The notes under the pieces are model-generated. The model did no database searches and had not been told where the DNA came from. It was given only the letters and a program-made list of their open reading frames with translations. 63,621 nucleotides of DNA from Rhodobacterales bacterium (GTDB taxonomy: Bacteria; Pseudomonadota; Alphaproteobacteria; Rhodobacterales; Rhodobacteraceae): positions 1 to 63,621 of the forward strand of contig JAFLCY010000007.1 of assembly GCA_017303485.1 (NCBI GenBank). The letters run 5' to 3'. Shown in pieces: positions 52,594-62,238 of the stretch. Position 1 is the first letter of the stretch; every line of letters begins with the position of its first letter. The translations under genes were made by a program, and so were the position numbers.

Positions 52594-53720
52594 CCGACCG
52601 CCCCGCCATCGGCATCGTTGGGCTTGGCACCATGGGCCTTGGCATAGCCCAGGTCTATGCGCAGGCCGGGTTTCCCGTCATCGCCACCGACGCCCATGCC
52701 CCGGCCCGGGACAGCGCCAAAACCCGGCTGGCCGACACCCTGACCGCCCGCGTCGCCGCCGGAAAGCTGGCCGAGACCGAGCGCGATGCCACGCTTGCCC
52801 GCCTGAATGTGACTCCGGACCTCACCTCCCTGGCCCCTTGCCAGTTGATCATCGAAGCCATCGTCGAAAGGCTGGAGGCCAAGCAGACCCTGTTCAGCAC
52901 CCTGGAACCGCTTGTCGCCCCCGACGCGATCCTTGCCACCAACACCTCCTCCCTGCCAATCCATGCCATCGCACAGGGCCTGCGCCACCCCGACCGCGTT
53001 CTTGCTCTGCATTTCTTCAATCCGCCCCCGGCGATGAAGCTGGTGGAACTCGCCCCGCATGTGGGCACCGACGCCAACGCCGTCTCCCGCGCGCAACAAT
53101 GGACCGAGTCCGCTGGCAAGACCGTGATCCTCTGTCCCGACCGCCCCGGCTTCATCGTCAACCGCTGCGCCCGGCCCTATTACGGCGAGGCGCTGGCGAT
53201 GGTCGCCGAAGGCCACAAGCCCGCCGAAATCGACGCCGCGATGACCGCCGCAGGCTACCGCCTTGGCCCCTTCGCCCTGATCGACCTGATCGGCGCCGAC
53301 ATCAATCTTGCCGCGACCGAGGGCATGCATGCCGCCATGGACCGGCATCCCCGCTACCTTCCCTTCCCCGCGCTGAAGGCGCAGGTCGCCAGCGGCAACC
53401 TGGGCCGCAAGACGGGCAGGGGCTTCGTCTTCCCCGACGGCCCCGCGGCCCCGCCCGAAGACGCCGGGGCCATCGCGCTGCGCATCGAAGCCACCCTTGT
53501 CAACGAAGCCCACTGGCTTCTCGCCGAAGGCGGCACCACGCCCGACGGCATCGACACCGCGATGCGCCTTGGCCTCAACTTTCCACGCGGACCGTTCGAG
53601 GCGCTTGCGCGGCACGGCCAGACAACAGTGATGGCCGAGCTTGCCCGTCTGCGCGCAGCGGCACCGGACGCGCTGAAACCCCGCTATGATCCCGCACCCG
53701 GTCTGAGGCCCGACACCTGA
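52590..53720 (+). CDS. 3-hydroxyacyl-CoA dehydrogenase
   Basis: This is a 376-residue NAD-dependent enzyme of beta-oxidation type. The Rossmann loop is IGIVGLGTMGLGIAQVYAQAG. The catalytic Ser/His/Asn region is ATNTSSLPIHAIA and LALHFFNPPPAMKLVEL (His ~residue 143). RPGFIVNRCARPYYGEAL begins the C-terminal dimerisation domain. A second C-terminal segment makes it longer than the ~285-residue minimum. It follows the hydratase by ATGA overlap and likely converts hydroxypimeloyl-CoA-type intermediates toward beta-oxidation. Confidence 0.92.
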   Translation: MTDRPAIGIVGLGTMGLGIAQVYAQAGFPVIATDAHAPARDSAKTRLADTLTARVAAGKLAETERDATLARLNVTPDLTSLAPCQLIIEAIVERLEAKQTLFSTLEPLVAPDAILATNTSSLPIHAIAQGLRHPDRVLALHFFNPPPAMKLVELAPHVGTDANAVSRAQQWTESAGKTVILCPDRPGFIVNRCARPYYGEALAMVAEGHKPAEIDAAMTAAGYRLGPFALIDLIGADINLAATEGMHAAMDRHPRYLPFPALKAQVASGNLGRKTGRGFVFPDGPAAPPEDAGAIALRIEATLVNEAHWLLAEGGTTPDGIDTAMRLGLNFPRGPFEALARHGQTTVMAELARLRAAAPDALKPRYDPAPGLRPDT

Positions 53721-53785
53721 GGCGCCTGCCACCTTGCATCCTCCTGCCTCCTGCCGATAGCTATCCCGATGAAAGGGAGGTCCGC

Positions 53786-54892
53786 TTGACCCACAGCATC
53801 TCGGCCCGCGGCATAAGTCTCGAATTCCAGACACGCGGAGGCGTCCTCCGCGGCCTGAGCGTGACGGACGAGGGTGCAAACATCGCCCCCCTGCACCACG
53901 CCCCATGGTCGCCGGACGAAGTTCCGACCGATGCGCCGCCGCACCAGCGCTGGCTGGCCGGGGATTTCCTTGCCGCCCCCTTCGGCCCCGGTCCGGACGG
54001 CCTGCACGGGCTTGCCGCCAATGGCGACTGGCAGGTCGTGCCGTCTGCCCCCGGCACGCTGCGCGCCGTGCTGCAAGGCGCGATCGGCGGGGCAACCGTG
54101 GTCAAGGAACTGTCGCTCGCCGACGATCACCCGTTCGTCTACCAGCGTCACCTCTTCATTGGCGGCACCGGAACGCTTCCGGTCGCGAACCACGCGATGA
54201 TCTCGGTCCCGAACGGCGCGAAACTGTCCTTCTCGCGCAAGCGCTGGTGGGAAACCCTGGCCGAGCCGCTGGAAACCACACGGGGCCGCTCATGCCTGGC
54301 CTATCCGCGCCGGGCCGAGGATGCCGCCGAATTTCCCGCTTCCGACGGCGGCACGGTGAACCTGCACCGCTACCCCTGGGGCGAAAGGCACGAGGATTTC
54401 GTCGCCGGGATCGAGGACCCGGCCAGTCGGCTGGGCTGGACCGCCGTGGTGCGTCCCGAAGAAGGCGATTTGTTCCTCTCCCTCCGCGATCCTGCGCAAC
54501 TGCCGATGACGATGCTCTGGCACTCGAACGGCGGGCGCGACTATGCGCCCTGGAACGGACGCCACACCGGCTGCCTCGGGGTGGAGGAAGGCGCAGCACT
54601 CCCCGTTCTTGGCCTGTCCTCGCAGGAAACGCCCGATCCGCTCACGGCGGCGGGCCAGCCGGCCGTGCTTGCGCTCGACCCGTTTGGCACGCGGGAGGTG
54701 CGTCACATCCTTGGCGCGATCCGCTGGCCCTCTGGCCAATCGGTCGCGGGCGTGATGCTGGAGGGGGATGAGTTGACCGTCACCGGCGACTGGGGCGCGG
54801 AACGCAAGCTGCCATTGCGCGCCTCGTGGCTGGCACCGCCAACGGCGGCCCCTGCCGTCAGCCGCAAGCCGTCGCCCGACTGGGATCTCTGA
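53786..54892 (+). CDS. Galactose-mutarotase-fold protein of unknown function
   Basis: This 368-residue, probably cytoplasmic, beta-rich protein starts at TTG 53786, five bases after GGGAGG. The sequence pattern (ISLEFQTRGGVLRGLSVTDE; YPWGERHEDFVAG; LWHSNGGRDYAPWNGRHTGC; LGVEEG) fits the aldose-1-epimerase/mutarotase superfold, but canonical His/Glu catalytic residues cannot be fixed by eye. It lies 65 bases after the 3-hydroxyacyl-CoA dehydrogenase and convergent with galE, so a role in sugar handling is suggested only by fold and neighbour. Confidence 0.65.
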   Translation: MTHSISARGISLEFQTRGGVLRGLSVTDEGANIAPLHHAPWSPDEVPTDAPPHQRWLAGDFLAAPFGPGPDGLHGLAANGDWQVVPSAPGTLRAVLQGAIGGATVVKELSLADDHPFVYQRHLFIGGTGTLPVANHAMISVPNGAKLSFSRKRWWETLAEPLETTRGRSCLAYPRRAEDAAEFPASDGGTVNLHRYPWGERHEDFVAGIEDPASRLGWTAVVRPEEGDLFLSLRDPAQLPMTMLWHSNGGRDYAPWNGRHTGCLGVEEGAALPVLGLSSQETPDPLTAAGQPAVLALDPFGTREVRHILGAIRWPSGQSVAGVMLEGDELTVTGDWGAERKLPLRASWLAPPTAAPAVSRKPSPDWDL

Positions 54893-54925
54893 GCCCCTCG
54901 TCGCCTGCCGCGCTTGCCGCCCCGG

Positions 54926-55912
54926 CTACGCGTCGAAGCCCGGTTTCTGCGCCCAGGCCCAGGCATCGCCGATCATTTGCCGCAGGGTCGACCGCTTCGG
55001 TTCCCAGCCCAGTTCCTCGACCGCATGGGTCGAGGAGGAGACCAGCGCCGCCGCATCTCCCGCCCGCCGGTCACCTATCACCACCGGCACCTCGCGGTTC
55101 GTCACCATCCGGCTCGCCTCGATCACCTCATGCACCGAAAAGCCCCGACCGGTGCCCAGGCAGAAGACGCCATTGCCCTTGCCATCCAGCAACCGCTGCA
55201 GCCCCAGCACATGCGCATCGGCCAGGTCGGTCACATGGACATAGTCGCGCACGCAGGTGCCGTCCCGCGTCGGGTAATCGGTGCCGAACACCGTCAGCGC
55301 CGGACGCTTGCCCGCCACGGCATCCAGCATCAGCGGAATGAGATGGGTCTCCGGCACATGCTGTTCGCCGGTCTCACCTTCGGGGTCCGCGCCCGCAACA
55401 TTGAAATATCGAAAGATGACATGCGAAATCCCGGCCGATTTGCTGAAATCCTGCAGCATTTGTTCAATTGCCAGCTTCGATCCGCCATAGGCGTTGATCG
55501 GCCGCTGCGGGGTATCCTCGGTCAGCAGAATCCCGTCCTGGTCGCCATAGGTCGCGCAGGTGGAGGAGAAGACAAAGTTCCGCACCCCCGCCGCCGCGCA
55601 GGCCTCAAGAAGGTTCAGTGCCCCGCCCGTGTTGACCCGCCAGTAGCGTCCGGGGTCCTGCATCGACTCGCCCACCAGCGACAGTGCCGCGAAATGCATC
55701 ACCGCGACCGGGCTATGCTCGGCCAATGCCGCGTCGATGCTTGCCCGGTCCATCAGGTCGCCCTTGACCAGCGGCCCCCATTTCACCGCGCCTTTCCAGC
55801 CTGTCGAGAGGTTGTCGAACACCACCGGCTCGAAGCCGGCACGCGCCAGCGCCTTGCAGGCATGCGACCCGATATAGCCCGCGCCGCCCGTCACAAGCAC
55901 TTTCCCCGCCAT
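54926..55912 (-). CDS. galE: UDP-glucose 4-epimerase
   Basis: This 328-residue extended SDR has the NAD loop VLVTGGAGYIGSHACKAL, VMHFAALSLVGES, Ser in FVFSSTCATYG, Tyr-x3-Lys in PINAYGGSKLAIEQML and FRYFNVAGADPEGETG. It interconverts UDP-glucose and UDP-galactose for surface polysaccharide. ATG 55912 is preferred; a GTG at 55930 would overlap the RTX gene stop. It lies 14 bases after the RTX gene, with ugd just upstream of that. Confidence 0.93.
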   Translation of the reverse strand: MAGKVLVTGGAGYIGSHACKALARAGFEPVVFDNLSTGWKGAVKWGPLVKGDLMDRASIDAALAEHSPVAVMHFAALSLVGESMQDPGRYWRVNTGGALNLLEACAAAGVRNFVFSSTCATYGDQDGILLTEDTPQRPINAYGGSKLAIEQMLQDFSKSAGISHVIFRYFNVAGADPEGETGEQHVPETHLIPLMLDAVAGKRPALTVFGTDYPTRDGTCVRDYVHVTDLADAHVLGLQRLLDGKGNGVFCLGTGRGFSVHEVIEASRMVTNREVPVVIGDRRAGDAAALVSSSTHAVEELGWEPKRSTLRQMIGDAWAWAQKPGFDA

Positions 55913-55926
55913 GGTCTTCGCCTTTT

Positions 55927-58900
55927 TCACAGGAACCGGATGTCGTCAGCCAAAAGGTTTGCGTCGAAAATCCCGGCGATGTCCAGCGTGTTCCCGGCCC
56001 CGAAGTCAAGCTGCAGGCCAGTAGAGGTCACGACCGCGCCCGACAGAAGGGTGGCAACATCGGGCGCGGGGCCGTCCCACAGATGCAGGTCGAGGAGGAT
56101 CTTGTCCTGCCGGTCGCGGAAGTCGGTCACCAGGTCCGCCCCGCCCGAGAAGACGAAAGTATCGACCCCGAGGCCGCCGGTCAGCACGTCATCACCCATG
56201 CCACCATCCAGCCGGTCATTGCCTGCCCCGCCGTCCAGAAGGTCATTGCCTTCCCCCCCGGCCAGCATATCGTTGCCCGCCTCGCCCGTCAGGGTATCCG
56301 CGCCCACCCGCCCGTCCAGCTGGTCCGATCCCGCGCCGCCGATCAGCAGGTTCGCCTGTCCGTCGCCTGAAAGCGTATCGTTGCCGGTGCCGCCTAGCAG
56401 CCCCTCGATACCGACAAACTGGTCCCCCAGCGCCTCACCCGTCGACAGGCCGGGCTCGGCCAGATCGACCTTGACTGCCCGCGCTTCGGCATATGAGGCG
56501 AGGTCGAACCCGTCGCCCCCCTCCAGCCGGTCCGCCCCGGCGCCGCCCGAAAGCCTATCGTCGCCCACGCCGCCATAAAGGCTGTCATTCCCCGCCCGGC
56601 CAAACAGCAGGTCGTTGCCGTCTCCCCCGAGGATCAGATTCGCCGACGAATTTCCCGCCAGCGTGTCCGAGAAGCCCGACCCCTCCAGGTCCTCGATCGC
56701 CGCCAGAACATCGCCCTTCGCGTCGCCCGTATTCTGCCTCGCCGAGGCCATGTCCACCTTCAGACCCTGCGCCGCATCCGCATAGGACACCCGGTCCCGG
56801 CCCAGACCTCCGTCCAGCCGGTCCGCCCCGCTGCCACCCATCAGCGTGTCGTCGCCATCGCCGCCATAGAGCAGGTCATTGCCCGCCCCACCAGACAACC
56901 AGTCTGCCCCGGCTTCGCCGCGTAGCCTGTTGGCCAGCGCGTCACCGGCAATCCGGTCGTCAAGGCTGGTGCCGATCACGTCCTCAACGCCCACCACCAC
57001 ATCCCCCGCCGCCGCGCCCGCGTTCAGCTCGGGCCGGGCAAGGTCCAGCACCAGAGCCTCAAGCCAGCCGGCAAAGCTTACCGTGTCAATCCCCGCGCCA
57101 CCGTCCATGCGGTCTGCCCCCGCGCCTGCCAGGATCAGGTCGTTGCCGTCACCGCCTAGCAACAGGTCGTCACCTGCTCCGCCATCCAACCGGTCATTGC
57201 CCGCGCCGCCATCCAGCATGTCACTGCCATCACCCCCGGACAGTACGTCGTTGCCGGCATCGCCCGACAACGTGTCCTCACCCATCCGCCCGTCCAGCAG
57301 GTCCGACCCCGCGCCGCCGATCAGCAGGTTCGCCTGTCCATCGCCGGAAAGCGTGTCGTTGCCGGTGCCGCCAAGCAGCCCCTCGATGCCGATAAACTGG
57401 TCGCCCAGCGCCTCTCCCGTCGACAGGCCGGGCTCGGACAGGTCGACCCGGATCGCCCGGGCCTGCGCATAGGAAGCCAGATCCAACCCCGCGCCGCCCT
57501 CCAGCCGGTCCGCGCCCGCGCCACCGGAAAGCGTGTCATCGCCCTCGTCGCCATAGAGGCTGTCATTCCCCACCCGGCCGAAAATCTGGTCGTTGCCATT
57601 CCCCCCCAGGATCAGGTTCGCCGAAGCGGTTCCCGCCAGCGTGTCCGCGAAGCTTGAGCCCTCAAGCCCTTCGATGCCGACAAGAACGTCACCCTTGGCA
57701 TCGCCGGTGTTCTGCGCCGGTGTCGTCAGATCCACCCGCAAACCAGCCGCCGCATCGACATAGGAGACGAGGTCCAGCCCCGCGCCGCCATCAAGACGGT
57801 CCACCCCGGCGCCGCCGGCCAAGGTGTCATCGCCGTCCCCGCCGAAAAGCTGGTCATTGCCCGCGCCACCTGACAGCCAATCCCCGCCACCGCGGCCGGA
57901 CAGCGTGTCATTGCCCGCCCCACCCCATACCGAGTCGACGAAGTCGCTGCCCGCGAAACTGTCGGCCAGCCCGCCAAGAATGAACCCCTCGATCGACACG
58001 AACTTGTCGCCCGCCACCTCGCCCAGTGACGAAGCGGCCGACATGAGGTCGATCCGAAGCGCCGTCGTCGCAGTCTCATAGCTCGCGATGTCGAACCCGT
58101 TGCCGCCGTCGATCCGGTCCGCCCCCTCGCCGCCCGACAGCGTGTCGTCGCCCTCGCCGCCATAAAGGCTGTCGTTGCCGAGCCGCCCCTCCAGACGGTC
58201 CGCGCCGCCCTGGCCGTAGAGCGCATTCACCTGGGCGTCGCCGCCAAGCCAGTCGTTCAGGCCGCTTCCTTCCAGATCCTCGATGCCGAAATAGCGGTCG
58301 CCCGCCGCTTCACCGGTGTTCCGCGACGAAAGCTCCAGATCGGCCACCAACCCCGTGGTGGAATCGCGGTAGGTCGCCCGATCCCGTCCGGCACCGCCGT
58401 CCAGGATATCGGCCCCATTTCCGCCCGAAAGCGAGTCGCTGCCGTTGCCGCCATAGAGACTGTCAGCACCATCCCAACCGGCCAGCCGGTCATTGCCATC
58501 CTGCCCCTCGATCAGGTTGTCCGCCGCGTTGCCGACCAGATTGTCCGAGAAGCCCGAGCCGATGATCCCCTCGATTGAAACGTATACCTGCCCCGTAGCG
58601 ATGTTGGTGCCCATATTGGGGGCGTCGAGGTAGACCCTGACCCCCGCCGTCGCGCCCGTCAGGATGATGACGTCGAACCCCGCCCCGCCCTCGATCGTGT
58701 CCGCTCCGGATGAGAGGATAAAGGTCTCATCAGCCTCGGTTCCGGTCAAAAGGTCCGGCTGGCTGGTACCATGGATCGTGTTCGGCCGCTCCGGCTCGGC
58801 GGGCATGGCATGCCATAGGCCTGCGAAATCGGTAAGCTGGAAGGCCCCCGGAACAAGCGGAAAGCCGTTCGGCGTGACGAGTTCCAGCACTTCGCCACCC

Positions 58901-60297
58901 CAGGCGATCAGCGCGCCCGTCGCCGTGGCGGTGATGGTCAGCGCGTCAAGCGAGTGGATCGGTCCCCAGCCCGACAGGTCGATCCGGTCGATGCCAAGCT
59001 GGAAATCGGCGATCTGGTCCGGCGAGCCGTCCGCCGACAGGACGAACAGGTCTTCGCCCGCACCACCGAAAATCGTGTCAGAGCCCGCGCCGTCGCCCAG
59101 GATGTCGGCACCTTCCCTGCCACGGATCACCTCGTCCCCGTCGCCGCCCAGGATCATGTCGGCCCCGGTCGTGCCCTCCAGCGTGGAGACCTCGGCACCT
59201 CCGGTCTGGATCGGGCTCAGCGTGCCGGGGTCGATCTGCAGCCGGGTGATGCCGGTGCCTTCCCCGGTGACGAAAAGCTCGATCACATCGCCCACCACCC
59301 GCGCCGCCATGGCGGTGATGTTGTCCAGCGCCAGTCCCGGCTGTTGCAGGATCTGGCCGCTGGGCAGCAGCCGCCCGTCCGGGGTCAGCGTCATCACCGT
59401 CAGCCCGTCATCTCCCCCGCCCGCGATCACCAGGACCCGGTCGCCGATCTCGACCGTCGCAAGGGCCTGCACGCCATGAAAGCGCGTATCCAGCGTGTCG
59501 ACCACATGGTCGGACACCCGCATCGACCCGTCCGGCCCAAGGCTGATCACGCTGATCGAGGAGGACCCCGCCGATGCCACCACAAGGTAGGTCGCCCCCG
59601 CCATCTCGACCACCTTGACCGCCGAGGGATCCGCGATCCCCAGCCCCTGCGGCGCCCCGATCATCTGCGCCGCGCCGAGCGTGCCGTTCGCGGCCAGAGG
59701 GAAGGCGCGAACGACATCCGCCTCCAGCGACAGGCTGACCAGAAACGGGTTGCCCCCCACTGTCACCGGCGTCAGCGCGGCAATGTCGACCCCGCTGTGC
59801 GGCCCGTCCAGCACGCGCGAACCGACCAGCGACATGCTGCCGTTGGCCGCAACCGCATAGGTGTAGATCGTGCTTTCGCCCGTTCGCGCGCAGAGAAAAT
59901 AGGTCGCCTCCCCGATCTGCACCACGCTTTGCGCCGCGATTGCCCCGGCCAGGCTGCCCGGCAGTTGCATCGCCGTGCCAAGCGAGCCGTCCCCGGCCAC
60001 CGCATAGGCCTGCACCCCTGCCTCGTTCGCCCCGGTGACGATCAGGTTGGTGGCGCCGTTGATCGTGACCCGTTCGATCACCGCATCCGCCGCCAGAGCC
60101 GCGCCGGGCGTCACCGAATCCTGGTCCACAAGCGCCATCGCGCCGCTGACATCCAGCGCCAGCACCCCGCCCCCGGCCCGCGTCGCGCTGTACAAAAGCG
60201 CCTTGCCGTCCTGAACGACAAGTTCCAGATCCGAAATGCCCGACACCATGTTCAGCGGCGCTGCCGTGAACGTCTCCACCACCTGAAAGCTGATCAC
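55927..60297 (-). CDS. RTX calcium-binding protein, probably type I secreted
   Basis: This 1456-residue acidic protein has no N-terminal signal. Residues ~1-390 look like a beta-propeller (repeats such as GATYLVVASAGSSSISVISL and GDRVLVIAGGGDDGLTVMTL). From ~392 to ~1380 come many Ca-binding nonapeptides (GGxGxDxLx; for example GGAGNDRLDGGAGDDLLLGG) interrupted by ~50-residue spacers of the form SYxxAxxGLxVDLxxxxxNTG. The end (DTFVFSGGADLVTDF ... IAGIFDANLLADDIRFL) is the serralysin-type type I secretion C-terminus. A ~236-residue block (residues ~805-1040) recurs at ~1131-1366. No HlyB/HlyD/TolC genes are nearby. Role perhaps adhesion or matrix, next to galE and ugd. Confidence 0.9.
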   Translation of the reverse strand: MISFQVVETFTAAPLNMVSGISDLELVVQDGKALLYSATRAGGGVLALDVSGAMALVDQDSVTPGAALAADAVIERVTINGATNLIVTGANEAGVQAYAVAGDGSLGTAMQLPGSLAGAIAAQSVVQIGEATYFLCARTGESTIYTYAVAANGSMSLVGSRVLDGPHSGVDIAALTPVTVGGNPFLVSLSLEADVVRAFPLAANGTLGAAQMIGAPQGLGIADPSAVKVVEMAGATYLVVASAGSSSISVISLGPDGSMRVSDHVVDTLDTRFHGVQALATVEIGDRVLVIAGGGDDGLTVMTLTPDGRLLPSGQILQQPGLALDNITAMAARVVGDVIELFVTGEGTGITRLQIDPGTLSPIQTGGAEVSTLEGTTGADMILGGDGDEVIRGREGADILGDGAGSDTIFGGAGEDLFVLSADGSPDQIADFQLGIDRIDLSGWGPIHSLDALTITATATGALIAWGGEVLELVTPNGFPLVPGAFQLTDFAGLWHAMPAEPERPNTIHGTSQPDLLTGTEADETFILSSGADTIEGGAGFDVIILTGATAGVRVYLDAPNMGTNIATGQVYVSIEGIIGSGFSDNLVGNAADNLIEGQDGNDRLAGWDGADSLYGGNGSDSLSGGNGADILDGGAGRDRATYRDSTTGLVADLELSSRNTGEAAGDRYFGIEDLEGSGLNDWLGGDAQVNALYGQGGADRLEGRLGNDSLYGGEGDDTLSGGEGADRIDGGNGFDIASYETATTALRIDLMSAASSLGEVAGDKFVSIEGFILGGLADSFAGSDFVDSVWGGAGNDTLSGRGGGDWLSGGAGNDQLFGGDGDDTLAGGAGVDRLDGGAGLDLVSYVDAAAGLRVDLTTPAQNTGDAKGDVLVGIEGLEGSSFADTLAGTASANLILGGNGNDQIFGRVGNDSLYGDEGDDTLSGGAGADRLEGGAGLDLASYAQARAIRVDLSEPGLSTGEALGDQFIGIEGLLGGTGNDTLSGDGQANLLIGGAGSDLLDGRMGEDTLSGDAGNDVLSGGDGSDMLDGGAGNDRLDGGAGDDLLLGGDGNDLILAGAGADRMDGGAGIDTVSFAGWLEALVLDLARPELNAGAAAGDVVVGVEDVIGTSLDDRIAGDALANRLRGEAGADWLSGGAGNDLLYGGDGDDTLMGGSGADRLDGGLGRDRVSYADAAQGLKVDMASARQNTGDAKGDVLAAIEDLEGSGFSDTLAGNSSANLILGGDGNDLLFGRAGNDSLYGGVGDDRLSGGAGADRLEGGDGFDLASYAEARAVKVDLAEPGLSTGEALGDQFVGIEGLLGGTGNDTLSGDGQANLLIGGAGSDQLDGRVGADTLTGEAGNDMLAGGEGNDLLDGGAGNDRLDGGMGDDVLTGGLGVDTFVFSGGADLVTDFRDRQDKILLDLHLWDGPAPDVATLLSGAVVTSTGLQLDFGAGNTLDIAGIFDANLLADDIRFL

Positions 60298-60440
60298 TTC
60301 CGGCCCCAGTCACACCCATTTACCCAAGGCCAAGGATAGGGTGGCAAGGGCCCGGGACCCGGGGTGCAATCATGGCGCACGCGCGGCGATTGCCCGCGAT
60401 TTTCACTAAAGCCGTCTGAAACTCCGAAGTGCCGCCGCGC

Positions 60441-61745
60441 TCAGCGCCCGACGCCGACATAGGCGGTGAAGCCTGCCGCGCGCACTTCCAACGGGTCGTA
60501 GACATTGCGCAGGTCGACCATCTGGGGTGTCGCCATCTTCCGGGCAAGCTTGGCGAGATCCAGCGCGCGGAACTCGTTCCACTCGGTCAGAAGCACCACC
60601 AGATCGGCATCGTTGGCCGCCTGGTAGGGGTTCTCGATCCACTTCACCCCGGGCAAGAGCGCCTCGCCCTCATGCCTTCCCTGCGGATCGCTGATCCGCA
60701 CCCTTGCCCCGCCCCCGACCAGCGCCGGGATGATCGTCAGAGAGGGGGCCTCGCGCATGTCGTCGGTGTTCGGCTTGAAGGTGACGCCCAGGACGGCAAT
60801 CGTCTTGTCGCGCAAGCTGCCGCCGCAAAGATCGACGATCTTGTCGATCATCCGCCGCTTCACCTCGTCGTTGACCTTGATCACCGTCTCGACGATCTGC
60901 ATCGGCACGGAATTGTCCTGGCCGATCCTGGCCAAAGCCTTGGTGTCCTTGGGGAAACAGCTTCCGCCGTAGCCCGGACCGGCGTTCAGGAACTTGTCGC
61001 CGATCCGGCCGTCCATACCGATTCCGCGGGCCACGGTCTTCACATCCGCGCCGACCCGTTCGCACAGGGCCGCGATCTCGTTGATGAAGGTGATCTTGGT
61101 GGCCAGGAAGGCGTTGGCCGCATACTTGATCATCTCGGCGCTTTCCAGCCCGGTATAGACCATCGGGAATTCGCGCAGGGACAAGGGGCGATAGAGGTCG
61201 GCCATCACCTTCCTTGCCTGCGCGGTCTCCACCCCCACGACCACGCGGTCGGGATGCATGAAATCGTCGATCGCCGCACCCTCGCGCAGGAATTCCGGAT
61301 TCGAGGCCACGTCGAACGCAGCTGCCGGATTGGCCGCGCGAACAGCCTCGGCCACCTTGCGGTTGGTCCCCAGCGGCACGGTCGACTTGGTCACTATCAC
61401 CGCATAGCCGGTCAGCGCCCGGCCGATCTCGGCCGCTGCCGCCATCACATAGCTCAGGTCGGCATGGCCGTCGCCGCGCCGGGTGGGCGTTCCGACCGCG
61501 ATGAACACCGCCTCGGCGCCGTCGACCGCCCCGACCAGATCGGTCGTGAACGACAACCGCCCGGCCGCCGCATTCTTCGCGATCAGCGCCTCCAGCCCCG
61601 GCTCGAAGATCGGCACCTCGCCGCGCTTCAGCCGCTCGATCTTGGCTGCGTCCTTGTCGACGCAGACCACGTCATGCCCGAAATCGGAAAAGCATGCCCC
61701 CGAGACCAGCCCGACATATCCCGTTCCGACCATCGCAATGCGCAT
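60441..61745 (-). CDS. ugd: UDP-glucose 6-dehydrogenase
   Basis: This 434-residue enzyme makes UDP-glucuronate from UDP-glucose in two NAD-dependent steps. MRIAMVGTGYVGLVSGACFS is the NAD loop. KSTVPLGTNRKV, ASNPEFLREGAAIDDF and the nucleophile Cys in GPGYGGSCFPKDTKAL (~residue 260) are intact. GVTFKPNTDDMREAPSL begins the C-terminal domain. ATG 61745 follows GAGAAGG. With galE it indicates nucleotide-sugar supply for exopolysaccharide or LPS. The 143 bases before the RTX start hold no gene. Confidence 0.95.
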   Translation of the reverse strand: MRIAMVGTGYVGLVSGACFSDFGHDVVCVDKDAAKIERLKRGEVPIFEPGLEALIAKNAAAGRLSFTTDLVGAVDGAEAVFIAVGTPTRRGDGHADLSYVMAAAAEIGRALTGYAVIVTKSTVPLGTNRKVAEAVRAANPAAAFDVASNPEFLREGAAIDDFMHPDRVVVGVETAQARKVMADLYRPLSLREFPMVYTGLESAEMIKYAANAFLATKITFINEIAALCERVGADVKTVARGIGMDGRIGDKFLNAGPGYGGSCFPKDTKALARIGQDNSVPMQIVETVIKVNDEVKRRMIDKIVDLCGGSLRDKTIAVLGVTFKPNTDDMREAPSLTIIPALVGGGARVRISDPQGRHEGEALLPGVKWIENPYQAANDADLVVLLTEWNEFRALDLAKLARKMATPQMVDLRNVYDPLEVRAAGFTAYVGVGR

Positions 61746-61865
61746 CGTGCAGCCTTCTCGTGACGCCGATGGCATGTCTATGCAGGGCATGACGGGCTGT
61801 CAAACGATGCGGCTCTGCCCGCAAACGAGGCGGCGGCCCGCCGTTTCGGACGGGCCGCCGGGCTG

Positions 61866-62237
61866 TCAGGGCTTGTCCGGCTTCGGAAACCGCGCCTTCA
61901 CCCCGGCAACGGCAGCCAGCCAGTCTTCCTTGTCCGCCTCGCCCCGCTGCCAGCGGAAGAACTGCGGATCGGCCTCGGCCGCCAATGCCGCGCGCAGGGC
62001 CATGTCCCGCGCCTCCAGCGCCGCCGCATAGGCCGCCTCCGCCTCGGCTGCGATCTCTTCGGGCGTGGGGGGCACCGGCTCGGCGATCACGCGCGCCACC
62101 CAGTTTCCCTTGGGAGTCCGGCGATGCCCGGCCAGGAACTCGATGCTCATGTCCTCGACCGGCTCGCTGCCCTCGCGCGGCTCGGAGCCGATCCAGCCCG
62201 GGATGCCGTCCTTGGTGAAAAGTACATGCAGGGTCAT
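61866..62237 (-). CDS. Small hypothetical protein coupled to the tail-like gene
   Basis: This 123-residue protein begins MTLHVLFTKDGIPGWIGSEP. The middle (residues ~55-95) is a highly charged alanine-rich helix, probably coiled coil (PPTPEEIAAEAEAAYAAALE). The C-terminus ends in VKARFPKPDKP. ATG 62237 is one base after the stop of the tail-like gene, so they are translationally linked. Small proteins after tail-fibre genes are often assembly chaperones, which is a positional guess. I do not recognise the family. Confidence 0.65.
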   Translation of the reverse strand: MTLHVLFTKDGIPGWIGSEPREGSEPVEDMSIEFLAGHRRTPKGNWVARVIAEPVPPTPEEIAAEAEAAYAAALEARDMALRAALAAEADPQFFRWQRGEADKEDWLAAVAGVKARFPKPDKP

Positions 62238-62238
62238 G

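Noticed and set aside
55927..58700. Regularly spaced short DNA repeats suggesting a CRISPR or satellite array
   Set aside because: The repeats are in frame and encode GGxGxDxLx calcium-binding nonapeptides of one RTX protein; spacing follows codons and the units vary.
60298..60440. Terminator in GGGCCCGGGACCCGGGG between the RTX gene and ugd
   Set aside because: The GC-rich palindromic letters form no clear stem-loop with T-tract in either direction and may simply be promoter-region sequence.
54926..61745. A complete exopolysaccharide biosynthesis cluster
   Set aside because: Only galE and ugd are present; there are no glycosyltransferases, Wzx/Wzy or export genes next to them in the window.
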